From the NCBI GenBank assembly GCA_035638075.1, contig DASRAU010000009.1, positions 1-64,000 of the forward strand: 64,000 nucleotides of DNA, given 5' to 3'. Shown here piece after piece: positions 16,695 to 27,699 of the stretch (positions are counted from its first letter, which is position 1; the number at the start of each line of letters is the position of its first letter). The stretch is from DASRAU01 sp035638075 (GTDB lineage Bacteria > Acidobacteriota > Polarisedimenticolia > Gp22-AA2). Made by a program: the position numbers and the translations under genes. A model generated the notes under the pieces. The model had not been told where the DNA came from, did not search any database, and saw nothing but the letters and a program-made list of their open reading frames with translations.

Positions 16695-16700
16695 ATTCTA
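16695..16700 (-). promoter_or_regulatory. -10-like box TAGAAT upstream of yihY-type gene, leaderless
   Basis: Minus-strand TAGAAT (five of six consensus bases) lies 6 nt before ATG 16688, and the intervening TCCTCC is not a ribosome binding site. It would drive the YihY-DUF2071-permease-ACT operon. Confidence 0.4.
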
Positions 16701-16787
16701 GGAGCCGCAGCCGACGATGCCCGCTGTCTTGCCCCGATTGCAGGTATTTCCTGACCCGCGCGCCCCAACGATCTCAGAGGATCGGGC

Positions 16788-18602
16788 TCAGAAGCCCGCG
16801 GGATGCTCCGCGGCGACTCCGAAGGCGCGCTCGAGCGCCACGCCCACCCGGCCCAGGAGCCCGTCGTCGAACAGGCGCCCGATGAGGGTGATGCCGTGCG
16901 GCACACGGCGCGGCGGGTCGAACTTCGGGAGGGGATGGTCCTGGTCGGGGGCCCAGTCGCTGCGCGCCTCGCCCACCTCCACGAAGCCGGCCCGCAGGGT
17001 CAGCGACGGGTGGCCGGTGAAGTTGGTGATGGTGAGCTGCTCGTCGCGCAGCGACGGGACCAGGAGCAGGTCCACGTCGCGGAACAGGCGCGCCATGAGG
17101 AGCGCCACCTTGCGGCGCAGGCGGTCCGCCTGGATGACGTCCACGGCCGACAGGAAGCGCGCCTGGCGGAAGAGGTTCGGCCAGGCATCCTTCACCTGCA
17201 TCTTGAGGGTCGAGAGGCGGCCGTCGAGGGCCAGCGCCTCGAACGAGGCGGCCCCCTCGGCGAAGAGGATGGGATAGAGCGACGAGAACGGCCAGTCGGG
17301 GAGAGTCACCTCGCGCACCTCCATTCCGAGGCGGCGCATGACGTCGAGTGTCTTGCGATCGACATCGGTCGAAGGCGGCTCGTCCATCCACCTGGCGACG
17401 TAGCCCACCTTGAGCCCCTTCACGGGGGCGGTGGCATCGAAGTCGAGCCGGCTCTTCACGCTCGAGGGATCTCCGCCGTCAGGGCCGTCGATGGCCTTGA
17501 GCACGAGGAAGGCGTCCTCGACGCCGCGCGTCATCGGCCCGAGCTTGTCGAGCGACCAGCACAGCGTCATGGCGCCGGTGCGCGCGACGCGCCCGAACGT
17601 CGGGCGCAGCCCGGTCAGGCCGCAGCGCATGGCGGGGCTGACGATGCTGCCGCCGGTCTCGCTGCCGATGGAGAAGGCCACCAGCGCAGCGGCGGTCGCC
17701 GCGCCGGGGCCGGCGCTGGAGCCGGAGGCCCCTTCTTCGGGCAGCCACGGATTCATCGTCTGCCCGCCGAACCAGATGTCGTTGAGGGCGAGCGCCCCCA
17801 GCGACAGCTTCGCCACGAGCACCGCACCCGCCGCGTCGAGCCGGCGCACCACGGCGGAGTCGGCCGCAGGGACGCGGTCGCGGAACGGCTCGGCGCCCCA
17901 GGTCGTGGCGATTCCCTTCGTGTCGAGGAGATCCTTCACGCCGTACGGGATGCCGTGCAGCGGCCCGCGGTACCTTCCGGCCGCGATCTCCCGATCCGCC
18001 TGGCGCGCCCGCTTGAGCGCGTGGTCGCTCGTCAGGGTGATGATCGCGCGCAGCCGAGCGTCGAAGCGGGCGATGCGGTCGACGTAGATCGTCGTCAGCC
18101 GCTCGGAGGTGATGCGGCGCGCCTCGACCCAGCGCGACAGGTGCGCGACCGGGGCGTAGGCGATGGCGTCGTCGGTTTTGGGAACCGGTCCCGGGTCACC
18201 GGGCGTGCGGACGAAGCGATCCTGCTTCGGCAGGACCGGGATCCCGGGGAGCATCGGGTTCCAGAGCAGGGCCGGCGCGTCGGCGTCGTCGAGCGTCACC
18301 CGCCGCGGTCCCGTGCGCCGCTCGAGGTATGGCGCCATCGACTGGCGCCACGACGCGGCCGCCTGCCGCCGCTCGTCGTCGCTCAGGGTCACCTGCACCA
18401 GCCTCTCGGCCTCGGCGAAGGTCGCGGGCGTCACGGCCGGACCCGACCCCGTGCCGGTGCCGAAGGTCGGCGGGGCTCCCGGTGTGGTCTGCGGCGGCGG
18501 GTCCGCTTCGGGAGCGCTCCCGGCGCGGTCACGCCCGAGCGTCGCGGCGGTGACGAGGAAACCGAGCGGGGCCCGGATGAGGAACTGGCGGCGCGTGTTC
18601 AC
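16788..18602 (-). CDS. Tat-exported amidase (amidase signature family)
   Basis: 604 residues. The N-terminus M-N-T-R-R-Q-F-L-I-R is a twin-arginine signal, so the enzyme is exported folded. The amidase-signature catalytic triad is visible: Lys223 (Y-G-V-K-D), cis-Ser295 (E-G-A-S-G-S-S-A-G) and nucleophile Ser319 (G-S-E-T-G-G-S-I), 24 residues after the cis-Ser as expected. It should hydrolyse an amide bond; a small amide, peptide amide or aryl amide is possible. A 170-residue N-terminal extension precedes the catalytic core. AAGGAGG 6 nt before GTG 18602 supports the start. Confidence 0.9.
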   Translation of the reverse strand: MNTRRQFLIRAPLGFLVTAATLGRDRAGSAPEADPPPQTTPGAPPTFGTGTGSGPAVTPATFAEAERLVQVTLSDDERRQAAASWRQSMAPYLERRTGPRRVTLDDADAPALLWNPMLPGIPVLPKQDRFVRTPGDPGPVPKTDDAIAYAPVAHLSRWVEARRITSERLTTIYVDRIARFDARLRAIITLTSDHALKRARQADREIAAGRYRGPLHGIPYGVKDLLDTKGIATTWGAEPFRDRVPAADSAVVRRLDAAGAVLVAKLSLGALALNDIWFGGQTMNPWLPEEGASGSSAGPGAATAAALVAFSIGSETGGSIVSPAMRCGLTGLRPTFGRVARTGAMTLCWSLDKLGPMTRGVEDAFLVLKAIDGPDGGDPSSVKSRLDFDATAPVKGLKVGYVARWMDEPPSTDVDRKTLDVMRRLGMEVREVTLPDWPFSSLYPILFAEGAASFEALALDGRLSTLKMQVKDAWPNLFRQARFLSAVDVIQADRLRRKVALLMARLFRDVDLLLVPSLRDEQLTITNFTGHPSLTLRAGFVEVGEARSDWAPDQDHPLPKFDPPRRVPHGITLIGRLFDDGLLGRVGVALERAFGVAAEHPAGF

Positions 18603-18667
18603 GGGGATCCTCCTTGGCGCCCGTGTATACGCGCGTGGGACCTACAGAATCAAGGTGCGTCCGGGAT

Positions 18668-20431
18668 CTACTCGCGGGCGCGGGACAAGGACAGGCGGGC
18701 GACCATCTTCATCAGGTCGTCCGGGTCCACCGGCTTGACCACGTGGCCGTCGAAGCCGGCTTCTTCCGTGCGGCGCCGATCGTCTTCCTGGCCCCAGCCG
18801 GTCTGGGCGATCAGGATCATGCTCTGGCCCCACGGTTCGGAGCGGATTTTGCGGCAGGCGTCGTAGCCGTTGAGCTTCGGCATGCCGATGTCCAGGAGCA
18901 CCACGTCAGGCTTGGTCTCCTGGGCCGCCGTGAGAGCCGCCTCGCCGTCGAGGGCGGTGTGGGTCTCGTGTCCGGTCAGCTTCAGGAGCAGGGCGAGGGA
19001 CTCCGCGGAGTCCCGGTTGTCGTCCACCACCAGCATGCGGTAACGCTTCATCGGTCGGTCTCCTTCCCGCGCGTCCTGCCTCACGGCGGGAGGGCCGGCC
19101 GTCGGCAGAGTCACCACGAATTCGCTTCCGGTTCCGGGCCCTTCGCTTCTGGCCTCGACCCGCCCGCCGTGCAGCTCGACGAGCCGGCTCACCAGGGTCA
19201 GTCCGATCCCGAGCCCGGTGCTGCGGCGCTCGAGCGACGTGTCGACCTGGGTGAACATCTCGAAGATGCGCGACAGCTGCTCCGCGGGGATGCCGATCCC
19301 CGCGTCGCGCACCCGCACCACGACCTCGCCCGTCGTCCCGGCCGGCGCCGCGATGTTGCCGGCGCGGGCGGGGGCGGTTTCGGCGCTGAGCCAGACGCGG
19401 CCCCCCGGCTCCATGTACTTGCAGGCGTTGTCGAGGAGGTTGGTGAAGATCTGGGTGAGACGCACCGGGTCGGCGTCGAGCCAGACCGGCTCCTCGGGGA
19501 GGTCGAGCGAGATCGTGTGCCGGCCGTTGCGGAAATGCGGGCGCACCGACTCGACCGCCTGGTTCAGGACCGAGGCCAGCTCCACGCGCTCCCGCCGCAG
19601 CTCGATGCGGTCGCGGGTGATGCGGCTGACGTCGAGCAGATCGTCGACGAGGCGCACCATCTGGCCGACCTGGCGCTCGAGCATGCAGCACATGGAACGG
19701 ACCGATTCGGGATTCCCTCCCGTGACCCTCAGGATACTGACGGCGTTTCGGATCGGCGCCATCGGGTTGCGCAGCTCGTGCGCCAGCATCGCCAGGAACT
19801 CGTTCTTGCGCCGGTCCGCCTCGCGCAGGGCTTCCTGCGCGGCCGCCAGGCTCTCGGTCTGCTTTTCGCGCGTCAGGTCGGTGACGAACAGGCCGAGCAC
19901 CGCCTCGTTTTCGCCGGGAAGCAGCCGGAACGTCAGGTAGGCGGGGACCTCGTCTCCGTGTCCCTGGCGCAGCCGCAGCTCGCCGCGGGCCACGCCGCCG
20001 CGGCCGCGCTCGAGCAGGTCGTCGTACGCCGCCAGGCACTCGGGGACGACGTGATCGCGCACCGCCTTGCCCACGAGGGTCTCGTTTGACACCCGCAGGA
20101 GCTCCGCCAGGCGCCGGTTGGCGTACAGGACGGTCCCGTCGGTGAGAAGCGTCGCCACCCCCTGCTGCATCTCCTCGACGAACACCTGGTACGGCCGGTC
20201 CGCCCCTTCGAGGGTGTAGACCTTGTGCCGTCCCGTCTCCTCGAGCACGAAAGCGTCCACCGCTCCCTGGCGGATGGCGTGGATCGTCTCCTCGGCCTCC
20301 TCGAGACGGGCGGAGAGGGACCGATTGGCCGCGCGCAGCGATTCGAGGGTCATGTCCGGCGGGGGCGCGCCGGGAGGCGGCGGAGGCGTGCGCCGGGCAT
20401 TGCGTTCGCGGTCCGCGTCGAAGCCGTTCAC
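18668..20431 (-). CDS. hybrid sensor histidine kinase with receiver domain (kai operon)
   Basis: 587 residues, soluble. A short helical linker (about 27-60) leads into a PAS domain (about 80-185), then HisKA with His218 in AHELRNP, an HATPase domain ending near 430, and a C-terminal receiver (464-587) with phospho-acceptor Asp514 in V-V-L-L-D-I-G-M-P and Lys566. GTG 20431 overlaps the stop of the upstream KaiB gene (GTGA) and has AGGAG 7 nt before it. Its place at the end of the kai operon suggests that KaiB or KaiC controls its kinase activity, as SasA and CikA do in cyanobacteria. That link is inferred from context. Confidence 0.85.
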   Translation of the reverse strand: MNGFDADRERNARRTPPPPPGAPPPDMTLESLRAANRSLSARLEEAEETIHAIRQGAVDAFVLEETGRHKVYTLEGADRPYQVFVEEMQQGVATLLTDGTVLYANRRLAELLRVSNETLVGKAVRDHVVPECLAAYDDLLERGRGGVARGELRLRQGHGDEVPAYLTFRLLPGENEAVLGLFVTDLTREKQTESLAAAQEALREADRRKNEFLAMLAHELRNPMAPIRNAVSILRVTGGNPESVRSMCCMLERQVGQMVRLVDDLLDVSRITRDRIELRRERVELASVLNQAVESVRPHFRNGRHTISLDLPEEPVWLDADPVRLTQIFTNLLDNACKYMEPGGRVWLSAETAPARAGNIAAPAGTTGEVVVRVRDAGIGIPAEQLSRIFEMFTQVDTSLERRSTGLGIGLTLVSRLVELHGGRVEARSEGPGTGSEFVVTLPTAGPPAVRQDAREGDRPMKRYRMLVVDDNRDSAESLALLLKLTGHETHTALDGEAALTAAQETKPDVVLLDIGMPKLNGYDACRKIRSEPWGQSMILIAQTGWGQEDDRRRTEEAGFDGHVVKPVDPDDLMKMVARLSLSRARE

Positions 20432-20775
20432 GGCGCGCTCCTGGTCTCCACGTCGAGGCCGAGGAGCAGCCGCTCGACGTCGGCGAGATCGCCGATGTAG
20501 CGGCGCAGCGGCTCCGGCATCTCTCGGACGAGCGTCGGCAGGGCGAAGATCTGCTCGCGCCGCGCGAGCTTCGGGTCCTCGTCGACGTCGATCACCTCGA
20601 GGTCGACCTTGCCCGCGAGGTGCTCCCGGCACAGGGTGGACAGGGTGGCGATGGCCTGCCGCGAGCGCGGCTTGCTGCCGCTCACGTACAGGCGCAGCAC
20701 GTAGAGCTTGTGCGGATCGGGGCGGTGCAGCAGCTCCTCGAACTCGCGGGAGGAATCGTGTTTTCTCCTGGTCAT
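20428..20775 (-). CDS. kaiB: KaiB family protein, copy 2
   Basis: 115 residues. An extra 20-residue charged N-terminus is followed by the KaiB core: Y-V-L-R-L-Y-V-S-G-S-K-P-R-S, L-E-V-I-D-V-D-E-D-P-K-L-A, A-L-P-T-L-V-R and R-R-Y-I-G-D-L-A-D-V-E. KaiB is a fold-switching thioredoxin-like protein that binds the CI ring of KaiC. It diverges from the first copy mainly at the N-terminus and in the last helix. It starts 13 nt after the first KaiB stop and its own stop overlaps the kinase start. Confidence 0.92.
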   Translation of the reverse strand: MTRRKHDSSREFEELLHRPDPHKLYVLRLYVSGSKPRSRQAIATLSTLCREHLAGKVDLEVIDVDEDPKLARREQIFALPTLVREMPEPLRRYIGDLADVERLLLGLDVETRSAP

Positions 20776-20788
20776 GGCGGCGTCGCTC

Positions 20789-21135
20789 TCAATGTTCGGT
20801 CCCGGGGGAGGCGGCGGGGCGCAGGTTCAGTCCGACGAGGGTGCGCTCGGTGTTGCGCAGGTCCCCCACGATGCGCCGCAGCGGCTCCGGGAGCTTGCGC
20901 ACCAGAGTCGGGATGGCCACGATCTGATCGCCGGCGGCGAGCTGCGGATGCTTCATGAGGTCGATGACTTCGATGCGGTACTTGCCGGGGAGGTAGGTCT
21001 CGCACAGGTTCTTGAGGTTGGAGAAGGCCGCGACCGATTTCGGGGTCTGCCCCGCGACGTACAGCCGCAGCTCCCACATCTCGTCCACCGGGGGCTTCGC
21101 CGCCGGTTCCGAACGCCGTGTCGTGGCCGGCTTGC

Positions 21136-21139
<4 letters not shown>
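20789..21139 (-). CDS. kaiB: KaiB family protein, copy 1
   Basis: 116 residues. After a disordered N-terminus of about 20 residues the core is very close to cyanobacterial KaiB: W-E-L-R-L-Y-V-A-G-Q-T-P-K-S, Y-R-I-E-V-I-D-L-M-K-H-P-Q-L-A, A-I-P-T-L-V-R-K-L-P and R-R-I-V-G-D-L-R-N-T-E. The ATG at 21139 overlaps the KaiC stop as ATGA, so KaiC and this KaiB are coupled. It is the better match to the canonical clock protein of the two copies. Confidence 0.93.
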
Positions 21140-22905
<1,766 letters not shown>

Positions 22906-23031
22906 CGCCTCTCCTTGCGTTGCAACGGTCGAGCCTGTCAGACCTGGGATTGGCGGGAAGATTAACACCGCCACGCTTGTACGGGCCTCCGTAGAACCCG
23001 GTAGATTGCGTGAGGATTCTTCGGAGCCCGG

Positions 23032-25272
23032 TCAGGAGGGAGACGGGCCCGGCCGCGAACCATTCCCGGCGCCGCCCGGACCCTCGGAGAGGGCCGGCAG
23101 CCGCACGACGAACTCGCTGCCGCGGCCCCGACCCTCGCTGTGCGCCTCGACCGAGCCGTCGTGCAGCTCGACGAGTCGTTTCACCAGCGTCAGGCCGATG
23201 CCCAGGCCGCCCTGCGAGCGCTCCAGGCTCTGGTCGAGCTGGGTGAACATCTCGAACACGCGGCCGAGGCTTTCGCGCGGGATGCCGATGCCGGTGTCGC
23301 GGACCTTCACGATCACGTCGCTCCCCTCGCGCTCGGCCTCGAGCGCGATCGAGCCCCCGGGCTGCGTGAACTTGCTGGCGTTGCCGAGGAGGTTGCCGAA
23401 CACCTGGGCGAGCCGCACCGGGTCGGCGTGCAGCCGGATCGGCTCGTCGGGCAGGTGCACCGAGACGCTCTGATGGGCCGACTCCGCGATCGGCCGGCAG
23501 GCCTCCACCGACTGCTGCACCACCGGCCCCAGCTCGACGGTGTCCTTGCGCAGCTCGATGGTGTCGCGGTTGATGCGGCTGATGTCGATGAGCTCGTCCA
23601 CCAGGCGCACCAGATGCCGGAGCTGCCGGTCCATGGTCCCGACCGACGTCTGGACGAGGTCGCGGTCGCCGCCGGACCGCTTCAGGATCTCGAGCGAGTT
23701 GCGCAGCGGCGCCAAAGGCCCGCGCAGCTCGTGCGCCAGGATCGCCAGGAACTCGTTCTTGCGCCGGTCGCCGACCTGCAGCTCCTCCAGCAGGCCCCGC
23801 ATGCGGCGCTCGACGGCGCGCCGCTCGGTGATGTCGCGGAACACCAGGACGCAGCCGACCACGGCCCCGCGCGCGTCGCGGATGGGGGAGGCGCTGTCGT
23901 CGATCGGCCGCTCCGAGCCGTCCTTGCGGACGAGCACGGCGTGGTTGCCGACGCCGACGATGACCCCGTCGCGCATCGCCCGCAGCCCCGGCGCCTCCTG
24001 GCGGGCGCGGGTGGTCTCGTCGAGCAGGTGGAAGACCTCCCCGAGCGGCCGTCCCGCGGCCTCGCTCTGCGTCCAGCCGGTCAGCGCCTCGGCCACCGCG
24101 TTGAGGAAGGCGATGCGGCCGTCGACGCCGGTGACGATGACGGCGTCGCCGATGCTCGCGAGGGTGACCCGCAGCCGCTCGCGCTCATCGGCGATGAGGT
24201 CGGCGCCGCGCCGCTGCACGCGCAGGCTCTGCCGGCTGAACTCGAAGGCGACGCAGACCATGAGGACGCCCAGGATGGTCGTCAGGCCGAGCAGCAGGCT
24301 GGTGGTGCGGATGCTGGCGTCGGACTCGGCGGAGCGGCGGCGCATCAGCGCCTCCTCCATCGAGCGCATCACGCCGATGGAGCCGCGCACCTCGGTCATC
24401 AGCCCCTGCCCTTCGTCGCTCCGGATGATGCGCAGCGCTCCTTCGCGGTCGTCGGCCTGCGCCAGGTCGAGCGTGCGGCTCATCTCGTCCCGCTTGCCCG
24501 CGATGTGGTCCGTGAGCTGCGCCAGGCGCCTGCGCTGCACGAGGTCCTCGGCGGTCAGCAGCCGCAGGCGCTCGAGGATCTGGTCGATCTGGGCGATCGC
24601 CGTCTGGTAGGGCTCCAGGTACTTCGGATCCTCCGCCAGCAGGTAGCCGCGTTGTCCCGTCTCCGCCTCGGTCAGCCGGCGCAGCAGGAGATCCAGGTCG
24701 CGCTCCACCTCGAGGGTGTGTCCCTCCCGCGACTCGTTCTGCGCCACCCGGCGCAGGTTCATGTACGCGAGCCCGCCGCCGACGAGCAGGACCAACAGGG
24801 TGAGCCCGAACGCGACCAGGCTCAGGTCGAGCAGGCCATGGCCTCCCGCCGGCCGGGCGGAGGCCGGCGCCAGACCCGCCGCGGCCGCGGTCGGCGCGGA
24901 GGCGGTGCGCTCCGCGCCGCGCTCGCTCAGGAGCGCCTCGAAGCGGTGCCGCGCGGCGTGCATCGCCTCGCCGAACCCGATGATGATGGCGGCGGTGACC
25001 AGGTAGCCGGCCAGCCGCAGCGCCTCGCGCGGATCGGTCAGCAGCATCGATCCCCGCGGCCCGACGAACAGGGTGGCGCCGATGAGGTAGCCGGCGATCG
25101 CGACGATCGCGGCCGGGCGCCAGCCGCCGGCCCACACGCTCGCCGCGATCGCCACCATGAAGGTGACGAACGGCATGAAGTCGTGCAGCAGCGGGTCGAG
25201 CAGCCACCGCACGAGAACCGCCGCCGTGAGGGCGGCGAACGAAATGACGTAGGCCGTGCTTCGGGTGCGCAC
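23032..25272 (-). CDS. membrane histidine kinase with CHASE3 and PAS domains
   Basis: 746 residues. Four N-terminal hydrophobic helices (about 7-105) resemble the KdpD-type DUF4118 module. A fifth helix (150-170), a CHASE3 sensor domain (about 172-310, with E-A-E-T-G-Q-R-G-Y-L-L) and a sixth helix (about 325-345) follow, then a PAS domain, HisKA with His514 in AHELRGP, and an HATPase domain (G-G-L-G-I-G-L-T-L-V). It should sense a periplasmic or envelope signal. Start GTG 25272 has AAGGAG 8 nt before it; a TTG at 25314 is an alternative. It lies 126 nt upstream of kaiC on the same strand, so it may head the kai operon or be a neighbouring unit. Confidence 0.85.
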   Translation of the reverse strand: MRTRSTAYVISFAALTAAVLVRWLLDPLLHDFMPFVTFMVAIAASVWAGGWRPAAIVAIAGYLIGATLFVGPRGSMLLTDPREALRLAGYLVTAAIIIGFGEAMHAARHRFEALLSERGAERTASAPTAAAAGLAPASARPAGGHGLLDLSLVAFGLTLLVLLVGGGLAYMNLRRVAQNESREGHTLEVERDLDLLLRRLTEAETGQRGYLLAEDPKYLEPYQTAIAQIDQILERLRLLTAEDLVQRRRLAQLTDHIAGKRDEMSRTLDLAQADDREGALRIIRSDEGQGLMTEVRGSIGVMRSMEEALMRRRSAESDASIRTTSLLLGLTTILGVLMVCVAFEFSRQSLRVQRRGADLIADERERLRVTLASIGDAVIVTGVDGRIAFLNAVAEALTGWTQSEAAGRPLGEVFHLLDETTRARQEAPGLRAMRDGVIVGVGNHAVLVRKDGSERPIDDSASPIRDARGAVVGCVLVFRDITERRAVERRMRGLLEELQVGDRRKNEFLAILAHELRGPLAPLRNSLEILKRSGGDRDLVQTSVGTMDRQLRHLVRLVDELIDISRINRDTIELRKDTVELGPVVQQSVEACRPIAESAHQSVSVHLPDEPIRLHADPVRLAQVFGNLLGNASKFTQPGGSIALEAEREGSDVIVKVRDTGIGIPRESLGRVFEMFTQLDQSLERSQGGLGIGLTLVKRLVELHDGSVEAHSEGRGRGSEFVVRLPALSEGPGGAGNGSRPGPSPS

Positions 25273-25330
25273 GTCCGGCTCCTTCACGTCCTGTGGGGAC
25301 GGAACATCCAACAACCACCCGGCTCTTTTG

Positions 25331-26473
25331 TCAACGGGCGCGGCCGGCGGCCGGCGCGGACGCCCCCGCCGGCCGGGGGATGCGGGCCCGCCGGGGTGCG
25401 AGGGAAAGGGGACGCTCCACCAGCACGAACAGCCCCGCCGAGGGGAGGAGCGTCCAGGCGAACATCAGAGGCAGCAGCGGCCAGAACACCCAGGCCCCGA
25501 CCGTCTCGGGCGGCAGCGCCCGCGACAGCGCCAGGAACGAGCCTTTGAGGGCGAGACCGTGGACGAGGTAATACGAGTAGCTCATGTTCCCGAGCCAGCG
25601 CAGCGGCGTCCAGGCGAAGGCGCGCGGCAGCCAGTCCTCCGGAGCGCGGAAGCAGGTGAGGCACAGCAGGAAGAAGGCGACGAACAGGACCCATTCCTTC
25701 AGCGCAAGCCAGGCCGGGCCGTCGGTCCGCAGCAGCATGCAGGAGAGTCCGATGACGAGGGCCGCGAGGCTGCCGCCGCTCGCCGGGGTCAGGACGAGCG
25801 GGCTCTGCATCACCTCGTAGAGAATGATGCCGGCGATGAACATGATGAGCTTGATCGGCCCGTCGGTGAAGGCGCACAGCAGGGCGAAGCCCCAGGCCAG
25901 CCCGAGGAAGATGAGCAGGCGCCAGCGGATGCGGCGGCTCCTCAGGCCGAGCAGCACGATGAGGAGCGGGATGGCGAGGTAGTAGAACATCTCGTACGAC
26001 AGCGACCACGCCACGGTGATCATCGGGTCGATCGGCACGATGCCCGGCAGCAGCAGGAGGTTCTGCGCCACGTACAGCAGCCCGTGCGGCCACGGCGACG
26101 GGATCTTGTTCTCCTGCGGGAAGAGGAACGACAGCAGGAGGTAGACGGCGAAGACGGCCGCGAAGGCGGGATAGATGCGCTCGACGCGCCGCGACATGAA
26201 CTTGAAGAAGCGCTGCTCGCGTGCGATGAGCGAGCCGTAGATGAGATAGCCGCTCAGGACGAAGAAGAGATCGACCCCCGTCCCGCCGATGTCGTGCAGC
26301 CCGCGCGCCAGCGACAGAGTCGCGGGCGAGCCCGCGATCCACGGCTTGACCAGCGCGGTGTAGTGGACGAAGAAGACGAGGAACACGGCGAAGCCGCGCA
26401 GCCCCTCCATCGGGCGCACGTTGCCGGCTCCGCCGCCGCGCTGCAGCTCGAACGTGTCGTTGAACCAGCCCAC
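25331..26473 (-). CDS. acyltransferase 3 family membrane protein
   Basis: 380 residues with about ten hydrophobic helices. The motifs of the OafA/YrhL acyltransferase-3 family are present: M-E-G-L-R-G-F-A-V-F-L-V-F-F-V-H-Y near the N-terminus with the catalytic His, G-V-D-L-F-F-V-L-S-G-Y-L-I, and R-R-V-E-R-I-Y-P-A. Such enzymes O-acylate polysaccharides or lipids at the inner membrane. GTG 26473 is preceded by GGAG at 8 nt. It is the first of three such genes in the window and is not clustered with the polysaccharide operon. Confidence 0.87.
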   Translation of the reverse strand: MGWFNDTFELQRGGGAGNVRPMEGLRGFAVFLVFFVHYTALVKPWIAGSPATLSLARGLHDIGGTGVDLFFVLSGYLIYGSLIAREQRFFKFMSRRVERIYPAFAAVFAVYLLLSFLFPQENKIPSPWPHGLLYVAQNLLLLPGIVPIDPMITVAWSLSYEMFYYLAIPLLIVLLGLRSRRIRWRLLIFLGLAWGFALLCAFTDGPIKLIMFIAGIILYEVMQSPLVLTPASGGSLAALVIGLSCMLLRTDGPAWLALKEWVLFVAFFLLCLTCFRAPEDWLPRAFAWTPLRWLGNMSYSYYLVHGLALKGSFLALSRALPPETVGAWVFWPLLPLMFAWTLLPSAGLFVLVERPLSLAPRRARIPRPAGASAPAAGRAR

Positions 26474-26560
26474 GCAAAGGCTCCGTCCCCACCACCGGGC
26501 CGCCGGATCGGGTCCGCGGCCCCGTTGAATTCTTGTCCCGCCGCGGCCGCATTTCGATCA

Positions 26561-26577
26561 GGGATCCGCAGGATCCC
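26561..26577. other. palindromic hairpin in an intergenic gap
   Basis: GGGATCC and GGATCCC form a perfect 7-bp stem with a 3-nt loop (26561-26567, 26571-26577), just 3' of the aldo/keto reductase gene. No T tract follows, so I do not call it an intrinsic terminator, although it may still slow or protect a transcript end. Confidence 0.35.
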
Positions 26578-26601
26578 GGGGTCAGTGGATTCCGGCATCC
26601 C

Positions 26602-27564
26602 TTACTGCGGCTTCTCCTGCTGCAGGCGCGGCGGTTCGTCGCCGAGCCAGGCCGGGTGCGTCGCGGTGGCGTCGAAGAGCGATGTCGTCTTGAACAGCTC
26701 GAAGCCGCCGTCCGAGGCCGCCCGCCGCGTGCGCGCCAGCAGCGACCGGCGCTTCGCCGGGGTCAGCGATCGGAAGGTGGCGGCCGCCTCGAAGGCCTGG
26801 TCGAGGATCTTCAGGCTGTCGATGCCGGTGATGACGACCGACGTCGGCAGGCTCAGCGCGTAGTGCAGGCACTCGATCGCCGTCACCGTCCCGGATTTCA
26901 GGATGATGCCGTTCGCCATGCTCTTCATCCCGAGGACGCCGATGCGCTCCTCGACGAGCCGCGGCAGGACGAGCCGCTCGAAGCTGCGGTAGTGCGCATC
27001 CATGACGTTGAGCGGCATCTGCACGGTGTCGAAGCGGAAGCCGTTCTCTTCGGCCACTTCCAGCGTGTGCAGGTGGATGTGCGGGTCCTTGTGGCCGGTG
27101 AAGCCGATGTAGCGGAGCTTCCCGGCTTTCTTCGCTTCGACGAGAGCGGCGTTCGCTCCCTCCGGGTCGAAGATGCGGTGCGGGTCGTCGAAGCGCAGCA
27201 CCTCGTGGTGCTGCACGAGGTCGATGCAGTCGGTCTCGAGGCGCCGCAGCGAGTCCTCGAGCTGACGGGCGGCCTCCTTCTTCGATCGCCCGTCGATCTT
27301 GGTCATCAGGAAGACCTTCCTGCGGTAGCCGTCGCGCAGCGCCTTCCCCATGCGGCGCTCGCTGAGCCCGTCGGTGTAATCCCAGGAGTTGTCCATGAAG
27401 TTGAGGCCGCGGTCGACGGCGGTGCGGACGAGGCGGACGGCGAGCGCGGCGGTGACCTTCTTGCGGCTCAGGTGCCAGCCGCCGAGGCCGATGGCGGAGA
27501 CCTTCTCCCCCGTGCGGCCCAGCGTCCGGTAGGGCATCTCGGATCGCGAACTCGATTTCGGCAT
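26602..27564 (-). CDS. aldo/keto reductase
   Basis: 320 residues. The classical catalytic tetrad is visible: Asp58 and Tyr63 in F-M-D-N-S-W-D-Y-T-D-G, Lys89 in L-M-T-K-I-D, and His119 or His120 in L-V-Q-H-H. The N-terminus P-Y-R-T-L-G-R-T-G-E-K-V-S matches the family of NADPH-dependent carbonyl reductases. It is a soluble TIM barrel; a small carbonyl substrate is likely but not identifiable. GGAGA before ATG 27564 supports the start. The gene appears monocistronic. Confidence 0.9.
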   Translation of the reverse strand: MPKSSSRSEMPYRTLGRTGEKVSAIGLGGWHLSRKKVTAALAVRLVRTAVDRGLNFMDNSWDYTDGLSERRMGKALRDGYRRKVFLMTKIDGRSKKEAARQLEDSLRRLETDCIDLVQHHEVLRFDDPHRIFDPEGANAALVEAKKAGKLRYIGFTGHKDPHIHLHTLEVAEENGFRFDTVQMPLNVMDAHYRSFERLVLPRLVEERIGVLGMKSMANGIILKSGTVTAIECLHYALSLPTSVVITGIDSLKILDQAFEAAATFRSLTPAKRRSLLARTRRAASDGGFELFKTTSLFDATATHPAWLGDEPPRLQQEKPQ

Positions 27565-27699
27565 GTCGTCTCCGTGCAGGCGCGAAGTCTCCGGCGCGGG
27601 ACGGAGAAAAGCCTGCCCGGGATTCTAGGCGCAGGAATGTCCGAAGACACGCGCGCCCGATCTCCGGCGGGGCCGGCCGCGCCGTCGGACCGGCTCCGC

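Noticed and set aside
26561..26577. Intrinsic terminator after the aldo/keto reductase gene
   Set aside because: The hairpin is perfect but has no T tract on either strand; kept only as a hairpin.
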